Assembly (NCBI GenBank): GCA_903772945.1
Contig: CAICTM010000290.1
Coordinates: 1-64,000 of the forward strand
Source of the DNA: Seminavis robusta
Lineage: Eukaryota; Bacillariophyta; Bacillariophyceae; Naviculales; Naviculaceae
DNA: 64,000 nucleotides
Reading direction: 5' to 3'
A program made the translations under genes and the position numbers. Shown piece by piece: positions 35,401-46,610 of the stretch. The notes beneath the pieces are model-generated. The model was not told where the DNA came from. It made no database searches and saw only the letters and a list, made by a program, of their open reading frames with translations. Positions within the stretch are counted from its first letter, which is position 1. Each line of letters starts with the position of its first letter.

Positions 35401-37990
35401 ATGTTTCCAGGGTGGAAAACTTCTCCAATCTGTTTTCAGGTAAATCGTCCTTCAATGAGGATATCTCAGGATGGAGCACTGGCCAGGTTACGAGAATGAG
35501 ATACATGTTCAACAATGCAGGCCAGTTTAACCAGAACATCGGTGGTTGGTAAGTTGTTGATGCTGGAATATTGCAAATACACTGATGTTACCATTTCCTT
35601 ATCAGTTTTCTTCATTGATACACCAGGGATACTTCCAATGTGGAATCTTTCGAGGGCATGTTCTATGGTGCAGCTCAATTTGACCAAGATATTGGGGGTT
35701 GGAACACTGCAAAGGCATCAAATCTTGCAGGCATGTTCCAAGGAGCAGCAGGGTTCAATCAAGCATTGAAAGACTGGGATATTGGCCAAGTAACTACTCT
35801 TGGAAGTACTTTCTATGAAGCGACTTCCTTCAACGGGGACATTACTTTGTGGGACACTAGAAAGGTCTCAACCTTGCAAAATACCTTCTTTGGTGCTCAG
35901 GCCTTCAACTCAAACATTGGTTCCTGGGACACAGGCCTTGTGACAAGTTTGGACAGTACTTTCTATGGTGCCAGTGCCTTCAATGTTGACATTAATGGCT
36001 GGAACACTGGTGAAGTGCTCAGTATGAGTCAAACTTTCCGGACAGCCGCTGCCTTCAACCGAGGGCTCAATGGATGGAACACAGCAAAGGTAACTGCCAT
36101 CAATGGCATGTTCCAACAGGCTGCTGTCTTCGATCAAGACCTGAACAGCTGGGACACAGGAAATGTTGTTCTGATGTGGAACACATTTGGTGGAGCCTCA
36201 GCTTTTAACGGAGATATTTCTAGCTGGGATGTCTCAAAGGTCACCACATTCTGGAATATGTTCAACTGGGCCGCAGCCTTCAATTCTGACATCTCTGGTT
36301 GGGATACTTCGAGTGCTGAACACATTGGTGATATGTTTCATGTCGCATCAAGTTTCAACATCAACATTGGTAGCTGGGATGTCTCGCGCATTGGATCCCT
36401 TGCTAACACCTTTGCAAGGGCATATGCCTTTAACCAGCCGCTGGGAGGCTGGGATGTCAGTGGAGTGACAACATTTCACAGAGCGTAAGTTATTGTGCTA
36501 GTTCCAATTCTTTGCGAGTCAAACCATGTGAATCCCTAAGTTGTTTGTTCTTTCACAGGTTCTTTCAAGCCAGTGTCTTCAACCAGGATCTTTGTGCTTG
36601 GAATGATCACATCAGCCCCACCGCAGACATGGGTGGTTCTACATTTTTAGGTACTAGCTGTGAATCAAAGGAGACACCACAGCTCTATGGATCTTATTGG
36701 GGTCCGTTGTGTTCGATGAGTTGTGTGCCAAGTGAAGCTCCAAGTATCACACCAAGCGGCCAACCCAGCTCTGCACCAAGCTCTCTACCTTCCCAGCAAC
36801 CAACTGACGAATCCGCCAATCAGAGTGCATCACCCAGTTTGATTGCAAGTGAATCCCCAAGCACCAAACCAAGCGAGAGCCCAAGTATTCAACCCTCTTC
36901 TGCCCCTAGTGTGAATCCAAGTAGTTTGCCGAGTGAATCACCAAGCGCTCCAACTGGTGTACCTTGTCTCCCAGACAGAACATCCGTTGATGCTGCCCTC
37001 CTTGATATCCCTACAGCAGAGGGAACTTATGGGCCCATCGGTGATTGGTGTTTTGAAGCAATGTCTTTAGACAATCTTTTCGTCAGTCAAAATATGGGTG
37101 ACTTCTCCTACAACATCAACGGTTGGGACGTAAGCAAGGTGACAGACATGACAGCCCTGTTCCAAGATACAAGCAACTTCAACCATGATGTATCTGCTTG
37201 GGACACGTCGAGAGTTACCGACATGACACAACTGTTCCGTGGGTGTTACCTCTACAACAATGATCTCTCTGGCTGGAAACTGAGTCAAGTAACGAGCGTT
37301 AGTGGGATGTTTAATGGTGCTGTTGCTTTTGACCAAGACATCACTGGCTGGGACGTGAGCAAAGTCTACAACATGAATGATCTCTTCTGGAATGCTGGTA
37401 AGATAGTTGTCGATCTGCATTGTTGCAAATACCTTGATGTTTCCCTTGCCTAATCAGATCTCTTTTGGAATGCAGAGTCATTCAATCAGGATATTTCCGT
37501 CTGGAATGTCGGCCAAACAACTTCCATGGTGAGGACGTTTCGTGAGACAGAAGCCTTCAACCAGGACTTGAGTGCATGGGATGTTAGTAAAGTCAGTTTA
37601 GTTGGGCGCATGTTCACGGATGCAGCAGCCTTCAACACCGACTTGTGTGCCTGGAAGTCAAAGCTCCCTTCCAATGCCGATGTTACACTGATGTTTGATG
37701 GCTCAGCTTGTCCGTACACGTCTGACCCCTCCTATATCGGTGGAGAGTGGGCCCAGATGTGCAACTGGTGCATTCCTGAGCCTTCGAATGCTCCAAGCTT
37801 GGAACCATCCCAGCAACCAAGTGACCAGCCTGTCAATGCACCCAGCGACCAACCTAGCTTTGCACCCAGCGACCTACCCACCACCAATACTCCCCCACCA
37901 ACTCCTCAACCAACGCTTGAACCTACAGATGAACCCACCCCACAGCCCACCGACCAACCCACTGATTCTCCCACTTCGCCCGGACCTTAG
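29458..37990 (+). CDS. G3: giant secreted/anchored Cys-module, PSP, DUF285 protein
   Basis: This is the best-preserved member: five exons stay open from the ATG at 29458 to the stop at 37990. Introns are 31372-31445, 35549-35626, 36485-36558 and 37398-37475, all GT-AG. Order: short basic tail; hydrophobic segment about residues 29-52 ending GAEASG; an N-terminal module with GECHNCT; three modules closed by CRxCPVTDxG.F.LFDD; RRL(Q/E) motifs between modules; PT/PS tract; small globular domain (about 33235-33580); long PSP tract; DUF285 array of about 14 units with Cys cap; PSP; second array of about 6 units with cap; and a Pro/Thr tail. Four Ns at 34911 stand where the neighbouring copy has 16 bases; the frame is unaffected. 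Extracellular matrix or adhesion is inferred from make-up. Confidence 0.88.
31372..31445 (+). other. Intron in G3, absent from paralogues
   Basis: GTAAGT donor and CTGAGTAG acceptor, 74 bp, phase 0, between CR and DCPVTDTG. The equivalent codons are contiguous in G1, G2 and G4, which points to gain in G3 (or less simply three losses). Confidence 0.9.
32590..33235 (+). repeat. G3 first Pro/Thr tract
   Basis: Coding repeats of the TDEPTEEPT and DDPTQQPT type (about 32715-32830) give way to PS-rich spacer. Acidic PT repeats like these are not seen in G1 but occur in G4 near 50590-50700. Confidence 0.8.
33590..35305 (+). repeat. G3 long PSP tract
   Basis: About 570 codons of near-pure P-S-x-x period. 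A 198-bp segment encoding VAPSSLPSNLPSK to DSPTGST is duplicated (about 34785-34910 and 35030-35112). Unlike G1 and G2 the frame stays open throughout. Confidence 0.85.
34911..34914. other. Assembly gap (4 N) inside G3
   Basis: The sequence after GGTAGTACT resumes at CAAGTTTTGG. The duplicate copy at 35110 has 16 bases in that place, so the gap is about 12 bases too short but keeps frame. Confidence 0.85.
35549..35626 (+). other. Intron in G3 DUF285 array
   Basis: tg|GTAAGTTG donor and ATACACCAG acceptor, 78 bp, phase 2. Splicing gives IGGW-DTSNVESF across the junction, a perfect repeat unit. Confidence 0.92.
36485..36558 (+). other. Intron in G3, shared position with G1
   Basis: gc|GTAAGTTA donor and CTTTCACAG acceptor, 74 bp, phase 2. 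It matches the position and phase of the G1 intron at 10502-10578. The octamer TTTCACAG occurs both just upstream of the donor and at the acceptor. Confidence 0.92.
36960..37770 (+). repeat. G3 DUF285 array 2 with Cys cap
   Basis: The lead-in SVDAALLDIPTAEGTYGPI matches G1 array 2. About six units follow, then NTDLCAWKS and a cap (SACPYTSDP, AQMCNWC). The intron 37398-37475 lies in the fourth unit. Confidence 0.88.
37398..37475 (+). other. Intron in G3 with exon-derived 3' end
   Basis: GCTG|GTAAGAT donor and TGGAATGCAG acceptor, 78 bp, phase 1. The last 18 bases of the intron nearly repeat the last 18 of the upstream exon (ATCTCTT-TGGAATGC). A second acceptor, TAATCAG at 37451-37457, is also in frame and would add DLFWNA. 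Confidence 0.85.
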
Positions 37991-38596
37991 ATTGTATCAT
38001 GTTTTAAATACATTAGACTAATACGTTCTCTTTTCATTTCCGGTGAAACATTCTTGGCATCTTCGCTGGCTAGCTAGGTACCGTACCAGGTAGGGCTCTC
38101 ATGGCTCACTCTCACCTGGAGATCTTCTGCATGGCTGCTTCTTCCGCCTCTGGGCTCCTTTTGGGAGGCCGGAGTCGCTTTGCACAGTGGCCAGCCAAGA
38201 AACGTTGAACCTCCCCTGTGGCCGTTTCCGCAAAAAGATTTAAAGGGAGAACGCTTCTTTAGAAAGCAATCCGGAAGTAAGACTGATGCCACAGAAGGAC
38301 CACAAGCGAAAAAACAGACATCTCGAAACAAAACGGTTGTGTTGTTGTGTCGGACACAGAAGCAGGAAGTAGTCTACTAGCAGCCCATTGGATACCACCT
38401 AGCTTATAAACAGAGGGAAGAGACACCTCGGATATCTCACAAGGTTACAATTGCCAGATCCACTAGCTAGCTAGGTTGCACTAGCTAGTAGTGGTACTAT
38501 TACAAGTTCCAGAGATATTTGATTGCCAGCTCTGGTTATTAATTTTCGAAGTGGTTTTATTATTTATTCGTCTTGGGTAACAAACGACTGTCCACG
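37991..38596. other. Intergenic region between G3 and Lb
   Basis: No gene is seen. CTAG-rich tracts lie at about 38070-38085 and 38463-38490. The 70 bases before the Lb ATG are AT-rich. Confidence 0.5.
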
Positions 38597-41500
38597 ATGG
38601 ATTCGTCTCGCAACAATATTAATCCCCGTGCCATGCTGGAACCTCAAGTGAGTGTGGCCCGTGTGGCCGTCAGCGCGCAGCAGGACTATGAAATTTCCAA
38701 ACAAATGGGAGCCATGCAAGCGTCCCAAGCCGTTCGAAGCAGCTTGTTGAACACACGATCCTCCACTACATCTGCTGGCGGTGGTCGTCCCAGTCTTCCA
38801 AAGCGCAATAGCTCCGAAGTGGAAGAGCCAGCTGCCGTGGCAAGAGTGGGCCGTCATGACGATTATCAAGCCGCCAAGAGAGAATCGGTTGTGGATTCTG
38901 TACCTTTGCCGCGACAGAGCAACGGCAGTGGTGGAAGAAATAGTGCTTCTCGAATGTCAACCAGCTCAGCGGCTGTGGCTGCCACAGATGTGGCCATCAT
39001 GGATATTTCCGAAATTGAACCTTCCATGGTGGCAAGAGTGGGCCGTCATGATGATTATCAGGCGTCCAAACGAGAATCAATAGTGGATTCGATACCTCTA
39101 CCCCGTCACAGTAATGTTAGTGGAGGAAGAAATAGCACTGCTCGAAGTTCCAATGGTTCCTTGGCAATGGCGGCAGCAGATGCTGCCATGAGGGATATTT
39201 CCGAAATTGAACCTACTGTGGTTGCTAGAGTGGATCGTCACGACGATTATCAAGCGGCCAAACGAGAATCGGTAGTGGATTCTGTACCTCTGCCGCGACA
39301 GAGCAACAGCAGTGGCGGAAGAAATAGTGCTTCTCGAATGTCAACCAGCTCAGTGGCCGTGGCAGCAGCAGATGCTGTCATGAGGGATATTTCTGAAATT
39401 GAACCTACCATGGTTGCTAGAGTGGATCGTCACGACGATTATCAAGCCGCCAAACGGGAATCAGTCGCTTCCTTGGATATGCAAGTCAAGGCAAATTTAT
39501 TAGCAGCAGGCCAACGAGGCAGTGGCTATCGCAACAGCAATCGCGACAGCATCACGTCGTCTCTGCCCTCACTTACGACCATGCGAAGGGCCAGTTCACA
39601 ACAATCAGAACCACAGTCCGTGGTCAAATTGCATCAGAGTACACTTTTGGAAGAACCACCAATGGATGCTTCTGCTACTACTGCGACAACCAGATCCTCT
39701 GTCCATCAAAATTCGGCAGCACGACGGACGAGCAATGCCGCCATGGATTCGTCGGCCCGATCTTCCATTCTTGTAAATAGCAATCGAACAATAGCAGCTT
39801 CACATGGTGGACCAAGACGTACGAGTAGTGGCGATGGCATGGAACCCACCGCCATGGTGCGCGGGAATGCCATGGATATCGACGTGAGCATACGGAGAGA
39901 ACAAGACGCTCGCGCCACCAGTGGGGATGACATGGCGGCTCTGATTCCCACAATGAGAAAAGCCGCGGAAGAAGCCCAACGACGTGGAGATGTGGAGGAC
40001 AGTAATAAACTGCCGGAAGGAAGTACAAGAGACGACAATAACCGAGGGGCGCGGCGTACTCATAGTGGGGATTCTACTTTGGAACCCACGTCCGTTGTCA
40101 AAATGCAAGATGGGAGCGTTGTGGAGAACCGGGGAAATACCCGCCGAACCTACAGTGGTGATAGTTTGGAACCCACCTCTTCCGTGGGCAGAATGCAGGA
40201 TGGAAGTGCCATGGATAGCAGAAGAAGCGCAAAGCGCACAAATAGTGGAGATGGCATGGAGCCACCCTCCATGGTGGCAATGCAGGATGGAAGTACTGTT
40301 GCTGCAAGCACACGACGCACACATAGCGATGATGGTTTGGAAGCCATGCCAATGGTGGCTGTCGGTATCGCGGACACGACAATGGATTCTTCGCGTGCTT
40401 CTACTGCTGCTACGTCCATACAACAAAGAGGACGAAGAAATACATCTGCCACTCAAGTCGAAGCCGACGATCAAATCAAGGCCGGGCTCCGTAATTCTCG
40501 CATGAGTGCCACGGTCGTGGGTGCATCGTCTGTTAGTGCAGCCAGCAGGCGATCGACGGCACCTCCCAAGGCGGCGGATGCCGACGCCCGTGTCAAGGCT
40601 GGTTTGCGAAATTCTAGAATGTCTGCAACACCAGGTGCCGTGGCAGTTGGGGCCGTCAGTGTTACAAACCAAAACAACAATACGCAGGAAGTTAAAAATA
40701 CGGGATCCATCACTCCACCCACATTGAGCCAAGCCGAGTCAGATTCGCGGGTTAAAGCCGGACTACGCAACGCTAGAATCTCTGGTGCCGCATTTGGTTC
40801 AGTGTCTGTTGGAACTGCGAGTGACATTTCCTCCGCCGGATCTCTTTCGCCGCCGGCTTTGACCCAAGCAGAGTCTGATGCACGCGTAAAGGCTGGACTG
40901 CGCAATTCCAGATTCTCCGCTTCCACGGCTGGTGCGTCGTCTGTTGGAACTGTCAGTGATGTCGGTTCTACAGGGTCTATAACGCCGCCAAAGTTGACTC
41001 AGGCCGAATCTGATTCCCGAGTCAAGGCAGGATTGCGGAATGCAAGACATTCTCTTGCCACGCCTGGTGCTGTGCCGGTAGGAGCGATCAATGTTTCGAA
41101 TAGCAATCAAGAAGAAGTGGGGTTTCTCACTCCACCAAACATGACTCAAGCAGAATCTGACTCTCGTGTTAAGGCTGGGTTGAGGCAATCAAGACTGAGT
41201 GCTCCCGCCGGCATGTTGGTTGGGGCTGCCAACATAATGAATGACAATAGCAGCAAATCTGTCAATCAGGTGGAAGCAGACGCTCAAATCAAGGCAGGGT
41301 TGAGAAGATCTAGGCCGTCAGTGATTTCCGAGACCAGTCCCCTGTACGAGGACGGTGGAACACCGACATCAACGAGAGCTAGCGGAACCGCTGCTACGCT
41401 GGATCAGGATGCTCGTCTCAAACGAGGACTACGAAACTCTGTTGGCCCAGGAACGTTGGTTGGAGCTTTGGCTGTGACACCCGAGAGTAAAGGACGTGGC

Positions 41501-44118
41501 TTGGGTGCCAGTAACCGAGCATCTTTGACTCCAGGAGCTTCACCTGGACTTCGATTGACTGAAGGCGAAATGGCCAAGTTTGCAGGCTTGAGGACGTCTG
41601 GACGTACACCAGATCGAGCCGCCGCGGCGAGTTACGACGACGACGCAGCCACCCCGGGAGCTTCACCTCGACTTCGATTGACAGAAGACGAAATGGCAAA
41701 GTTTGGTGGGCTGAGGGCAGCGAGAACGCCGGATCGATCCGCCGAGTGCAGCCTCGACGACGGTGGCTTCCAGAGCACGGGAGACACTCTTGCGGGGGCG
41801 TACGATGGCACTGTCAACGAGGTGGTGGCAATGGAAAAAGCAAGACTTTTCGGTCAATCGTTCGATGATACCATTGGTAATCTTGCTCCTGAGAGCAACG
41901 AGGTCGCGGTCGCGCCGCGATCGTTTTATGAAGACGAACCACGTGATGCTGTGTCACAGGATGATGCCCCCAAACATCAAACATCGTATGTTCAAGTTGT
42001 TCAACCAGCTGGTTTGAATGGAGGTGATTTGCTCGAGGTTGAGGCAGGAAAAGGCAACGTAAATCGCCTTTGGTGTATCTTGTTTGTCGTGGTGGTGATT
42101 GCTGTCATTATCGTGGCAGCTGTCTTGGGCGCGAAAGACTCCTCTGGAGAGACCAGCACCGAGGCCCCAACAGAGGCTCCAAAACAAACAGATCCGTCCT
42201 TTTTCTCCTTGTCGGAAACGTTTCCTAACTCGACGTTACTGCCGGTGACGGTCAAGGCTATCGAGTCGCAATCGGGCCGCTCACCCCAAGTGCAAGCTTT
42301 CCGATGGCTCACTGAGGATCCAAACCTCTCAGATTACGTTGAAGCCAAGAGGTTACAAAGGTTCGCTTTGGCTACGTTTTTCTATTCCGTTAATGGAGAA
42401 GAACCCGGTGGACCCTTGGCCAACTGGTTGGTCTACGAGACGCATGAATGCGAGTGGTTCTCAAATGCTCCACAGGAATTCGAAGTGTGCAGAGGATTTG
42501 CCGCCGAGTTCGACGGCAGCTCGCCTTTTGCTCATTTTGACTACGTGTCATTGGTGCTTTCGGGAGCCTCCGACATCCAATATCAAGTAAAGGGTATGTT
42601 GGTTCCGGAGCTGGCTCTACTGACATCACTTCAAAGACTGGTAAGACTTGGAAGCCGTTTTTGCAGCTGCTCAGGTCCTCCATCCTCACAATTCTTCTCT
42701 CCTGCTACTCCCAGGATCTGGGGTTACAGAAGGTGAGGAGACAGTGTATCGGTTGGTGACGGCAATCTTGCCTCTTCATCCTCAACAGATCGCTCACAGT
42801 TTGTATCTTCCTTCCATAGCTCCGAGGTTCCATACCCAGTGAGCTTGGCTTGCTCTCGTCAACACTCCAGGATGTGATTCTGTATGACAACGCGCTGACG
42901 GGAACGGTTCCCTCTGTTCTTTTTGAGTATGTCCATAAATTGTGGATCAGCCACAACGGGTTTTCACGATCCACTATCCCAACATCAGTGGGACTAAACA
43001 CCAATCTGAGGTCTGCGTTCCTCATTAGTTGCAGTTTGACGGGGGGCATCCCAGCGGAAATCTTTCAATCAAAAGCAAGCCTGAGCATGTTATATCTGCA
43101 ACAAAATCAGCTGGAAAGCAGCCTTCCGACAGAGATCGGGATGGCGACATCGTTGTCAGAGTTTCGCTTGATGGAAAACCGGGTCACAGGGCAGGTTAGT
43201 GGAGAAACGACACACATCACGGCCCCTGCCTTCATCTGCTTGATGCTTCCGTCGTGCTCACCCTTTGTTTCATTCTAGATTCCAAGTGAGATCGGCATGC
43301 TGTCGCGTATGACCAGGTTCGGGCTTGCCCTCAATAGATTGACTGGCCAAATTCCTAGCGAACTTGGTAACATGGAGCAGCTGAGGATTTTGAATATCGG
43401 CGGGAATCGGCTAAGGGGTACACTGGTCTCGGAACTTGCTAAGCTTCGTCAGTTGCGTGAGTTGAAGCTTTCTTGGCCAACTGTCGCAGCTGATTTTCGC
43501 AACCGAAACTTAGAAGGGACGATTCCAGTTGAGTACTTTGTAACCAGAGAGTCAGAGGTGAACGACACAGGCGGACTGCGTCGCCTACAATCAAACGACA
43601 CAGAGCCGCCGATTTCCGATGCAACCGGCAACGCAAGCCAAGTTATCGAACCAACCTTTCCTCACCTTGGGAGTTTTTGGCTATCTGATACGAAGATAAC
43701 TGGAACGTTTCCTTCCGAACTTGCCTTTCTCCTGAAGTTGACGTCAATTCGGATGGCCGAGAATCGACAAATGACGCCAGTGTTTCTACCGACAGAGTTG
43801 GGTCTGTTGGCCGGTTTAGACGAGTTGGACTTGGCGGAGATTAACCTTCAATCCACCATACCGAGTGAGCTAGGAAGACTAGCGCAGCTGACTACGTTGA
43901 AACTACAGAACAACGAGCTGACGGGAAAAATTCCCGAGGAGCTCTCAGCACTTACGAATTTGGAGTGGTTCCAAGTCGATGGGAATGTGGATCTCACAGG
44001 CTCGGTGCCCCAGAATCTTTGCGGGGTCGAAATACGAGGAATTGGTTGTGCCGGTGACACCGTTCGAGACGGCGGGGAAACATTTCTCTGCGGTTGCGAG
44101 TGCCCTCCCTGTGCATAG
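38597..44118 (+). CDS. Lb: large type II membrane LRR protein, receptor-like
   Basis: The first in-frame ATG is 38597 (MDSSRNN). Exons 38597-42640, 42715-42732, 42820-43194 and 43279-44118 give about 1758 residues, all phase 0. A cytosolic tail of about 1150 residues is built of tandem repeats: four 64-residue RHDDYQ(A/S) units, six RRTxSGD-type units, and eight DxRxKAGLR motifs followed by two EMAKFxGLR motifs. The TM segment WCILFVVVVIAVIIVAAVLG is at about 1157-1177. Outside are a Trp/Cys cap (FALATFFYSVNG, HECEWF), LRRs (LTGTVPS, LTGQIPSELGN) and a Cys tail (LCGCECPPCA). There is no kinase or other enzyme domain. The paralogue La has the same layout and GLR motif but no introns. A surface LRR sensor with a repeat-rich, phosphorylatable cytosolic scaffold is inferred. 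Confidence 0.88.
38838..39470 (+). repeat. 192-bp tandem coding repeat in Lb
   Basis: Four copies of a 64-residue unit (VARVGRHDDYQAAKRES, VDSVPLPRQ.., SEIEP) have their CGTCA(T/C)GA landmark at 38852, 39044, 39236 and 39428, exactly 192 bp apart. The strict spacing implies recent expansion or homogenisation. Confidence 0.92.
39800..40345 (+). repeat. RRTxSGD repeats in Lb tail
   Basis: About six units read PRRTSSGDG, ARRTHSGDS, TRRTYSGDS, AKRTNSGDG, TRRTHSDDG and similar, most followed by EPxxxVxMQDGS. The [RK]RTxS core fits basophilic kinase sites (RRxS/T). Spacing is about 60-105 bp. Confidence 0.8.
40440..41740 (+). repeat. KAGLR repeats in Lb tail
   Basis: Eight copies of D[SAD][RQ][IVL]K[AR]GLR, each followed by a Ser/Arg cluster, are spaced 110-180 bp apart, with SITPP or SLSPP between several of them. 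Two related units, EMAKFxGLR with PGASPxLRLTE, follow. La has two copies of the same core. Confidence 0.85.
42641..42819 (+). other. Two introns around an 18-nt microexon in Lb
   Basis: Intron 42641-42714 (74 bp), microexon 42715-42732 encoding DLGLQK, and intron 42733-42819 (87 bp), all phase 0. The spliced product LQRL-DLGLQK-LRGSIPSELG matches the unspliced La reading LNRLDLGVQKLRGTLP, which confirms the microexon. Confidence 0.9.
43195..43278 (+). other. Intron in Lb LRR region
   Basis: CAG|GTTAGTGG donor and CATTCTAG acceptor, 84 bp, phase 0. It joins VTGQ to IPSEIGM, a normal LRR. Confidence 0.9.
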
Positions 44119-44576
44119 TTTTGAGGAGCGACCCCTTCGGGCTCGCTCGATCCGCGAAACGAAGCGCCGTTGGTCGAGTTGCCAGAGAAGGTACTGCCAA
44201 CCAGGACATCAACCTCTTCGTTGCTCGAGCCGAAACTACGAGGCCCCGTGCTGTACGTTCTGCGTTTTCTGAGTTGATTCCCCTGGCATCAAGCACTTCT
44301 TTCCGGCCAGTAGCAACTGGGAGTAGACGATGCCACGACGGCATATTGGCATCGATCTGGTACCAATGATCCCGAGACGGCAAAGATCTGCCAGTGGTGT
44401 GATTGATTCGCTGCAGCTACTGGTTAGACCTGAGCTACTGGTTGGACCTGAAGTAAACATCATGTTTTTGAACTAACAGTTGAATGAAAAAATCTATATA
44501 AACAAAAAGCCAATGCACAGAAAGTTCATTCTGTGCAAGTGCAAATTGGAACTCCCCCTCTCTAGCTAGAGGATGG
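44119..44576. other. Convergent intergenic region Lb/Lc
   Basis: This 458-bp spacer lies between the 3' ends of two opposed LRR genes. I see no gene; shared terminators or polyadenylation sites cannot be placed with confidence. Confidence 0.5.
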
Positions 44577-46610
44577 CTACTGTTCTAAGCATATTCCAGT
44601 CCCAGCATCACAGCACACGCTGCAGCATCGTTGAGGACACGATACAAGTGGCTCTCCAGTAATGGTTGAACCATCACTTGCTGTATCGGTGGTGGGTGCA
44701 CAGTCTGCAACAACATCAAATCCCCGTGGATTGTTTAAGTTTTCAAAGCAAATGCCATCTGGAATACTCCCTCTGAGTTCAGGATTTCCATTGGTTGTAA
44801 AGTGTTTCAGTTTGGTCAAGGCTCCAAGCTCCTCTGGTATGCTTCCCTCAAAGTTGTTGTTTGCCAGCTTCAAAGCCCAGAGGCGCTCGAGCAATCCCAT
44901 GTTGGAGCTCAGCGTTCCGGACAAGCTGCAACTTTCTAGATCGAGACTAATCAACTTTGGGCAACCTAGGAAAATCTCTTCTGGTATACCACCCTCAACA
45001 CCTGTGCCACTCAGCGATAGTTCCGACAGAGAAGAAACAAGACCAAGCTCTGATGGGATTGTTCCTGTCAAGCCATGATTGCCGAGAAGCCAGACCATAG
45101 AAGTCAGTTTGAGAGCATCTTCATCTTCCCCTTCTGCGGCTTGCACACCAGGTAATAGACCAATTTCCGTGGGAATAGTGCCGGTAATCTATAAAAGTGT
45201 GAAACCGATAACATTATTGAGGCCTGTCTGTGAAGAAATCACGTTGCAACGCAGCACTCCGCAACGACCTACCTGATTGTGACCCAAGGAAACGAACCTA
45301 AGATTCGTCTTGGCAGAAAATAGTTCCGGAGGAATGGTCCCAGTAATTTGATTTCTAGAGAGGGAAAACTGGTATCCTGACGAATACGATTGTTTGTTTG
45401 GTTGTTAGAGGTACTACTTCCCAGAACCAACCAAACCACGCACACACAATAGAAGACTTTGATTTACCTTGAAAAAGGCCAACTTCAGTTGGGATTGTTC
45501 CTGTAAATTTGTTGGAATACAGATTGATTCGCTGCAGCGATGGTAAAGAATAGAGCCCAGAGGGGATCGTCCCCGTCAGCATGCCCTCATCAAGCGACAA
45601 CGACTCTAAAGAAGTGAGTTGCAAAAGAGTAGAAGGTATGGTACCAGTCAAATTCTGTTTGCGCAGTCGAATCGTTTCCAGGTTGGGCAGCAACCCTAGT
45701 TCACTTGGAATAGGACCACTGAGACCATTACCAACTGTGAAAGATGACAAAGAAGTAGAGTCTTGTCAGCTAACACGCAGCAACAGCCCTTCCGCGAGTC
45801 CTCCACTCCAAGGAAACAGTCTTGCGTGCACGAACCCAACTTACACATGTCCACTCCGGTAATGTTCTCTGTCTCGCCCTGGCAACTATTTCCAGCCCAT
45901 TCGCATTCGGAAATATCAGATAGCCATGGCTCTCCTCGCACTTCATGTTGCTGCAGAATCTTATAGTAGCAGAAGTCTCGTCCACCAGCGCCACAATAAT
46001 TCCAAGGGCTCTTTTGTGAGGTACTAAAGTAGAAGACTGCCAAAATAAAACGTTGGAGTAGATGGTTGGAATCCGGAGCCAATTGTTGAGGATCCTCCTG
46101 AATGATCCAATCGAGTGCTGTTTGATGCGGTTCCGTGTTGTCTGTGGAAGAACCACCAAAGTAGATTGGACCAAACGTTTTCTCCAACTGGGCTTTGATT
46201 TCCATGCCTTCCATGTCTCTGGGACTGGGTCCATCCATAGAGGACCCCTGACTGCTACTGCAGTTGCCACTGCCACAGACTCCTGCCAGGATGACTCCAA
46301 TCACGACAAGCAAGGCAACGATGATATAAATGAGCGGCAACTTGCTGCTGCCAGAACCTCCCGTTGCCTTGGACTGCTGTTCCACAGGGACGGCATACTG
46401 CTCCAGTGGCGTGTTCACTACTCGATCTTCTACAAGTCTGGCATTTGGCATTTCAAGATCAATCTCCAACGGCTGAAGGGGATCGGTGCTGTTGGTGCTT
46501 TCGTTATTGGGGTCACACCCACCCATGTGCTGAATCCCCGGGGTCGTTGCGGGAGGCTGGAGAGGAGCATCCTTCTCCATAATCCCATCGGGACGAAACT
46601 GGTCTTCCAT
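44577..46610 (-). CDS. Lc: short type II membrane LRR protein, receptor-like
   Basis: On the minus strand four exons (46610-45845, 45734-45468, 45376-45273, 45188-44577) give 582 residues with no frame break. Introns 45735-45844, 45377-45467 and 45189-45272 are GT-AG. The N-terminal tail is only about 90 residues and lacks the GLR and RRT repeats of La and Lb. The TM segment LPLIYIIVALLVVIGVILAG is at about 91-110. The cap is divergent (FILAVFYFSTSQ, CEWAGNSCQG). About nine LRRs follow (LTGTIPSTLLQLTSL, LTGTIPSELGLVSSL), then an unusually Cys-rich end (CPQRCCSVCCDAG). The topology matches La and Lb, so it is probably an older family member with a different cytosolic partner set. Confidence 0.88.

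Larger units (their letters stand above)
35305..36720 (+). repeat. G3 DUF285 array 1 with Cys cap
   Basis: About 14 FNxDIxxWDTxxVxxMxxMFxxA units are interrupted by introns 35549-35626 and 36485-36558. They end in NQDLCAWND and a Cys cap (TSCESKETP, GPLCSMSC) that parallels the G1 array 1 cap. Confidence 0.9.
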
